7,759 nt of DNA. Source: Desulfovibrionaceae bacterium (lineage in GTDB: Bacteria; Desulfobacterota; Desulfovibrionia; Desulfovibrionales; Desulfovibrionaceae). A program made the position numbers and the translations under genes. Positions 5,974 through 7,759 of the stretch are shown one piece after another. Every line of letters starts with the position of its first letter. The first letter of the stretch is position 1. Location of the stretch: NCBI GenBank assembly GCA_030539415.1, contig JAUNSE010000035.1, forward strand, positions 3,607 to 11,365, read 5' to 3'. The notes under the pieces are model-generated. The model made no database searches. It saw nothing but the letters and a program-made list of their open reading frames with translations, and was not told the origin of the DNA.

Positions 5974-6017
5974 GCCCGCATCGGACGGCATCCCCCGACG
6001 GCCCGCATCGGGCGGCA
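5974..6017. repeat. 17-base direct repeat in the convergent gap after the dehydrogenase
   Basis: GCCCGCATCGGACGGCA (5974-5990) recurs with one change at 6001-6017, a 27-base period. CCGACGGCC also occurs twice, at 5941-5949 and 5995-6003, and CCGAC/GTCGG can pair at 5941-5957. This is a local duplication of non-coding GC-rich sequence; no function is evident. Confidence 0.55.
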
Positions 6018-6051
6018 GGGCGCACGGCCGAAACACATTGAAAGAGCGCTG

Positions 6052-6089
6052 GAAAAAGGGACCGGATGGCACCGAGCCGTCCGGTCCCT
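6052..6089 (-). terminator. rho-independent terminator of the exported OB-fold gene
   Basis: AGGGACCGGATGG (6057-6069) pairs with CCGTCCGGTCCCT (6077-6089) over 13 bp with one G-U type pair and a 7-base loop. On the minus strand the stem runs straight into TTTTTCC, the classic intrinsic-terminator form. It is 83 bases beyond the TAG of the gene at 6173-6841. On the plus strand no T-tract follows, so for the dehydrogenase it would act less well. Confidence 0.8.
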
Positions 6090-6091
6090 GA

Positions 6092-6111
6092 CGCGTCCTG
6101 TACCGGACGCG
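6092..6111. repeat. second hairpin in the convergent gap
   Basis: CGCGTCC (6092-6098) is exactly complementary to GGACGCG (6105-6111) around TGTACC. A short T-run (6124-6127) lies 12 bases beyond it on the plus strand, too far for a standard terminator. It may assist termination of the dehydrogenase transcript. Confidence 0.35.
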
Positions 6112-6172
6112 CTCTGCGGAGTGATTTTGCGCTGCGGCCTGGTGCAGGCGGAACCGGCCTCCCGGGCAGGCG

Positions 6173-6841
6173 CTACTGCACCAGCACGATGACGCCGTCG
6201 CACATGACCGACCCCATGACAAAGCTCTTCGGCACTATGCGGAAGATGGTGTTCTTTCCCTTCTTCATCTCGCGCAGCTTGGGATCGTTCTTGGCCAGAT
6301 TGACGCGCACGCCGCTGAGGCCGATGTCATCGGTGCTGATGCTGACATAGGGCGTGCCGGAGAAGTCCTTCTGGAGGCCGGGCGTCTTCTTGCACTGGAT
6401 GAGGAAGGGCCTGCCGGAGAAGTCCTCGTCGGCGACCACCTCGTTCTCCTCGTAGGTCTTCCACAGTTCCTTTGCCGTGATCTCGCAGGCCAGGTAGAGG
6501 ACCAGCATGCGCAGATTCTCGGGCGTGGAGGGAATCCACTCGGCCACCTTCTTCTCCTTGTTTCTCGTGAGCTCGCCAATGACCCAGGGGCCGTCATCGA
6601 TGGTCTTCCCCTGCTCGTAGACGGCAAACTTCGCATCCGCGACACCCAGTTCGGCGAACTTGTCCCTCGCTGTCTTGAGAATGGCCTTCTTGTCGGCCTG
6701 GGCGGACGGCGCGCTGTCAAAGATATAGATGGTGGCGTAGCGGTCGGTCACCTGATCGGCAACCTCGACGCGCTCGGCCAGGGCCGCCTTCGGGGCGAGC
6801 AGGGCCAGGGCCAGCAGGACGGGCAGAACAAGCTTCTTCAT
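6173..6841 (-). CDS. secreted protein with C-terminal tRNA_anti-like OB-fold; function unknown
   Basis: A 222-residue protein with ATG at 6841 and AGGAGA about 8 bases upstream. Residues 1-22 form a clear Sec signal peptide (KK, a leucine/alanine-rich core, then Ala-Leu-Ala), so the mature protein probably starts at Glu23 in the periplasm; there is no lipobox cysteine. Residues about 118-222 fit the OB-fold family PF12869: ITAKELWKTYEENEVVADEDFSG, then RPFLIQCKK, a GTPYVSIS strand, a VRVNLAK strand, and LREMKKGKN before the last strands. The N-terminal part (about 25-110) is charged, mixed alpha/beta, and I do not recognise it; WVIGELT and the EWIPSTPENLRML helix are landmarks. Members of this family are small envelope proteins of unproven role. 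It has its own terminator and stands alone between a convergent and a divergent gene. The fold call is by pattern only. Confidence 0.75.
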   Translation of the reverse strand: MKKLVLPVLLALALLAPKAALAERVEVADQVTDRYATIYIFDSAPSAQADKKAILKTARDKFAELGVADAKFAVYEQGKTIDDGPWVIGELTRNKEKKVAEWIPSTPENLRMLVLYLACEITAKELWKTYEENEVVADEDFSGRPFLIQCKKTPGLQKDFSGTPYVSISTDDIGLSGVRVNLAKNDPKLREMKKGKNTIFRIVPKSFVMGSVMCDGVIVLVQ

Positions 6842-7128
6842 GGGACATCTCTCCTTGGGCAGGACATCCGGGCGCGGTGCGGGTTTCTCGTCCGGAACCT
6901 GCAGTTCAGGCGCGCAGGCGGAGCCGCGCGGCCGGTGTTGACAGCGCCCCCGCCGCTACGTAGGGAAGGGAAAAACCTCTTCCGGACGCGCGGCGGGCGC
7001 GCGGCGCGTCCAGGCCCCGGACCGGCGGCTGGTTTGAAGTTGTCTGGTCCGGAATGCGGCCGGGCGGGGCCCGAACGGCTTCTGCCCCGATATCAGCACG
7101 GCGCGCCCCGCAAAGGAACGGTAAAACC
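6842..7128. promoter_or_regulatory. divergent intergenic region upstream of the OB-fold and CII-type genes
   Basis: This stretch of 287 bases should hold both promoters. TTGACA at 6938-6943 on the plus strand is a perfect -35 hexamer, but the expected -10 position reads TAGGGA (6961-6966), so it is unproven. GGACGCGC (6984-6991) and GCGCGTCC (7004-7011) form an 8-bp inverted repeat. The hexamer TCCGGA occurs three times (6889-6894, 6981-6986, 7048-7053). I see no small gene here. Confidence 0.4.
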
Positions 7129-7575
7129 ATGCCCTCATTCACATTGCCCGAAGTGGTTGCCGCCGTGCAGAAGGCGGCGCAGGCCTGGGGCATCGAGCGC
7201 CTGGCCGTCGAGCTCGGCATGCGCCCCTCGTCCCTCTACAACGCCCTCAATCCCAGAGCCGACCGCAGCGTGGTCAAGCTGGGCCTCGAGCAGGCCATGC
7301 AGATAATGGAAATAACCGGCGACACGACGGCGCTCGAGCTCATGGCCGCGCGCCTGGGTCTTGTGACGCGCGAGCTGGACAGCCGCGTGCCGGACAGGGC
7401 CACGACACCCGAAGAGCTGATGGACGACATGACCGAGCAGGGGCGCCTGGCCGCCATGATGCGCGACGGCGCGCCCATGGAGGACGTGGAGCGCCAGGCC
7501 CAGGCCCTGATAGACGAGATTCACCAGACGGTCACGCGCTACCGCATGGACCTGGAAGCCGGGAAAATTCGCTGA
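7129..7575 (+). CDS. phage regulatory protein CII family (Phage_CP76-like) DNA-binding protein
   Basis: A 148-residue cytoplasmic protein. The ATG at 7129 follows AAGGAA with about 10 bases of spacing; upstream in-frame codons give no recognisable extension. Residues 8-75 match the CII/CP76 family (PF06892): VQKAAQAWGIERLAVELGM, then a recognition-helix-like RPSSLYNALNPRADRS, LGLEQAMQIM and a TGDTTALELMAARLG segment. The second half (about 95-145) is a charged, probably helical region (ELMDDMTEQGRLAAMM, then ERQAQALIDEIHQTV), consistent with oligomerisation. In phages these proteins steer the lysogeny decision; stand-alone chromosomal copies are frequent in this bacterial group and their targets are not known. 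No other phage gene is visible within the window. A 10-bp hairpin starts at the base after its stop codon. Confidence 0.78.
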   Translation: MPSFTLPEVVAAVQKAAQAWGIERLAVELGMRPSSLYNALNPRADRSVVKLGLEQAMQIMEITGDTTALELMAARLGLVTRELDSRVPDRATTPEELMDDMTEQGRLAAMMRDGAPMEDVERQAQALIDEIHQTVTRYRMDLEAGKIR

Positions 7576-7600
7576 GCGCCGCGCCTGACGGGCGCGGTGC
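7576..7600. terminator. hairpin directly after the CII-type gene, shared with the convergent gene
   Basis: GCGCCGCGCC (7576-7585) pairs with GGCGCGGTGC (7591-7600) over 10 bp, with one G-U pair, around TGACG. It begins right after the TGA at 7573-7575 and is 20 bases from the stop of the minus-strand gene at 7620. No T-tract follows on the plus strand; on the minus strand AATTTTCCC lies 7 bases beyond. It is probably a bidirectional 3'-end structure. Confidence 0.55.
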
Positions 7601-7619
7601 CGGGAAACCGGTCTGCCGG

Positions 7620-7759
7620 TCAGTCGTCCGGCTGTCCTTCCGCCGGGCCCGACTGGTAGGCCGGGGCGCTCTCTTCAGCCTCTTTTGGCCGGACCGCCCC
7701 GTCCGTCTGCTTCGTCCTGTCAGTCCCGGCAAACAGCGTTTCGTACCCGGGGACGGCGT
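7620..7759 (-). CDS. C-terminal end of an unidentified gene leaving the window
   Basis: The minus strand is open from the window edge to TGA at 7620-7622, giving about 46 residues containing PGYETLFAGTDRTKQTDG and then a charged, proline-rich tail ending QPDD. Third codon positions are overwhelmingly G or C and the composition is soluble-protein-like, unlike the Arg/Pro/Cys-rich translations of the other frames here. That supports a real gene end. The tail is probably disordered. No family can be named from this piece. It converges on the CII-type gene, 44 bases away. Confidence 0.6.
   Translation of the reverse strand, partial: AVPGYETLFAGTDRTKQTDGAVRPKEAEESAPAYQSGPAEGQPDD

Noticed and set aside
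5974..6017. CRISPR-like array
   Set aside because: Only two repeat units with a 10-base gap and no cas genes; this is a simple local duplication.
4414..6222. 602-codon open frame on the minus strand opposite the dehydrogenase
   Set aside because: It covers the zinc dehydrogenase antisense, runs across intergenic hairpins and has no recognisable domain.
6938..6966. Promoter from the perfect TTGACA upstream of the CII-type gene
   Set aside because: The -10 position at normal spacing reads TAGGGA, and TACGTA at 6957-6962 is too close, so it is not listed as a promoter.

Overview
The window is GC-rich and densely coded, with strong G/C preference at third codon positions. The gene set (an mtaB-type tRNA methylthiotransferase, ettA, an exported OB-fold protein and a phage-CII-type regulator) and the protein style suggest a Gram-negative delta-proteobacterium, most likely of the Desulfovibrio group. 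That placement comes from recalled sequence resemblance, not from a marker gene.

Layout from left to right. (1) 2-619, plus strand: the C-terminal half of a radical-SAM tRNA methylthiotransferase, best matched to MtaB. (2) 620-788: a convergent gap with a perfect 15-bp hairpin. (3) 789-2477, minus strand: a complete ettA, the ABC-F translation factor, best started at a TTG codon. (4) 2678-3583, minus strand: an AraC-family regulator with a YqhC-like N-terminal domain. (5) 3584-4061: a long divergent control region. (6) 4062-4559, plus strand: an exported single-domain cupin very like the metal-dependent cupin hydroxynitrile lyases. (7) 4560-4727: non-genic now, but ending in about 40 codons that resemble the C-terminus of an aldo/keto reductase, a probable gene remnant. 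(8) 4885-5931, plus strand: a zinc-dependent medium-chain alcohol/polyol dehydrogenase behind a nested hairpin. (9) 5932-6172: a convergent gap with a direct repeat and a rho-independent terminator for the next gene. (10) 6173-6841, minus strand: a secreted protein with a C-terminal tRNA_anti-like OB-fold. (11) 7129-7575, plus strand: a phage CII-family regulator. (12) 7620-7759, minus strand: the C-terminal end of an unidentified gene that leaves the window.

The part that reads as a system is 2678-5931: a YqhC-type regulator divergent from a cupin, an aldo/keto reductase relic and a zinc alcohol dehydrogenase. In E. coli, YqhC controls an alcohol dehydrogenase (yqhD) and an aldo/keto reductase (dkgA) in aldehyde stress. 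The locus here looks like a variant carbonyl-handling module that lost its aldo/keto reductase and carries an exported cupin. The flanking genes mtaB and ettA are housekeeping translation functions. I see no transposase, integrase, CRISPR array, tRNA or rRNA.
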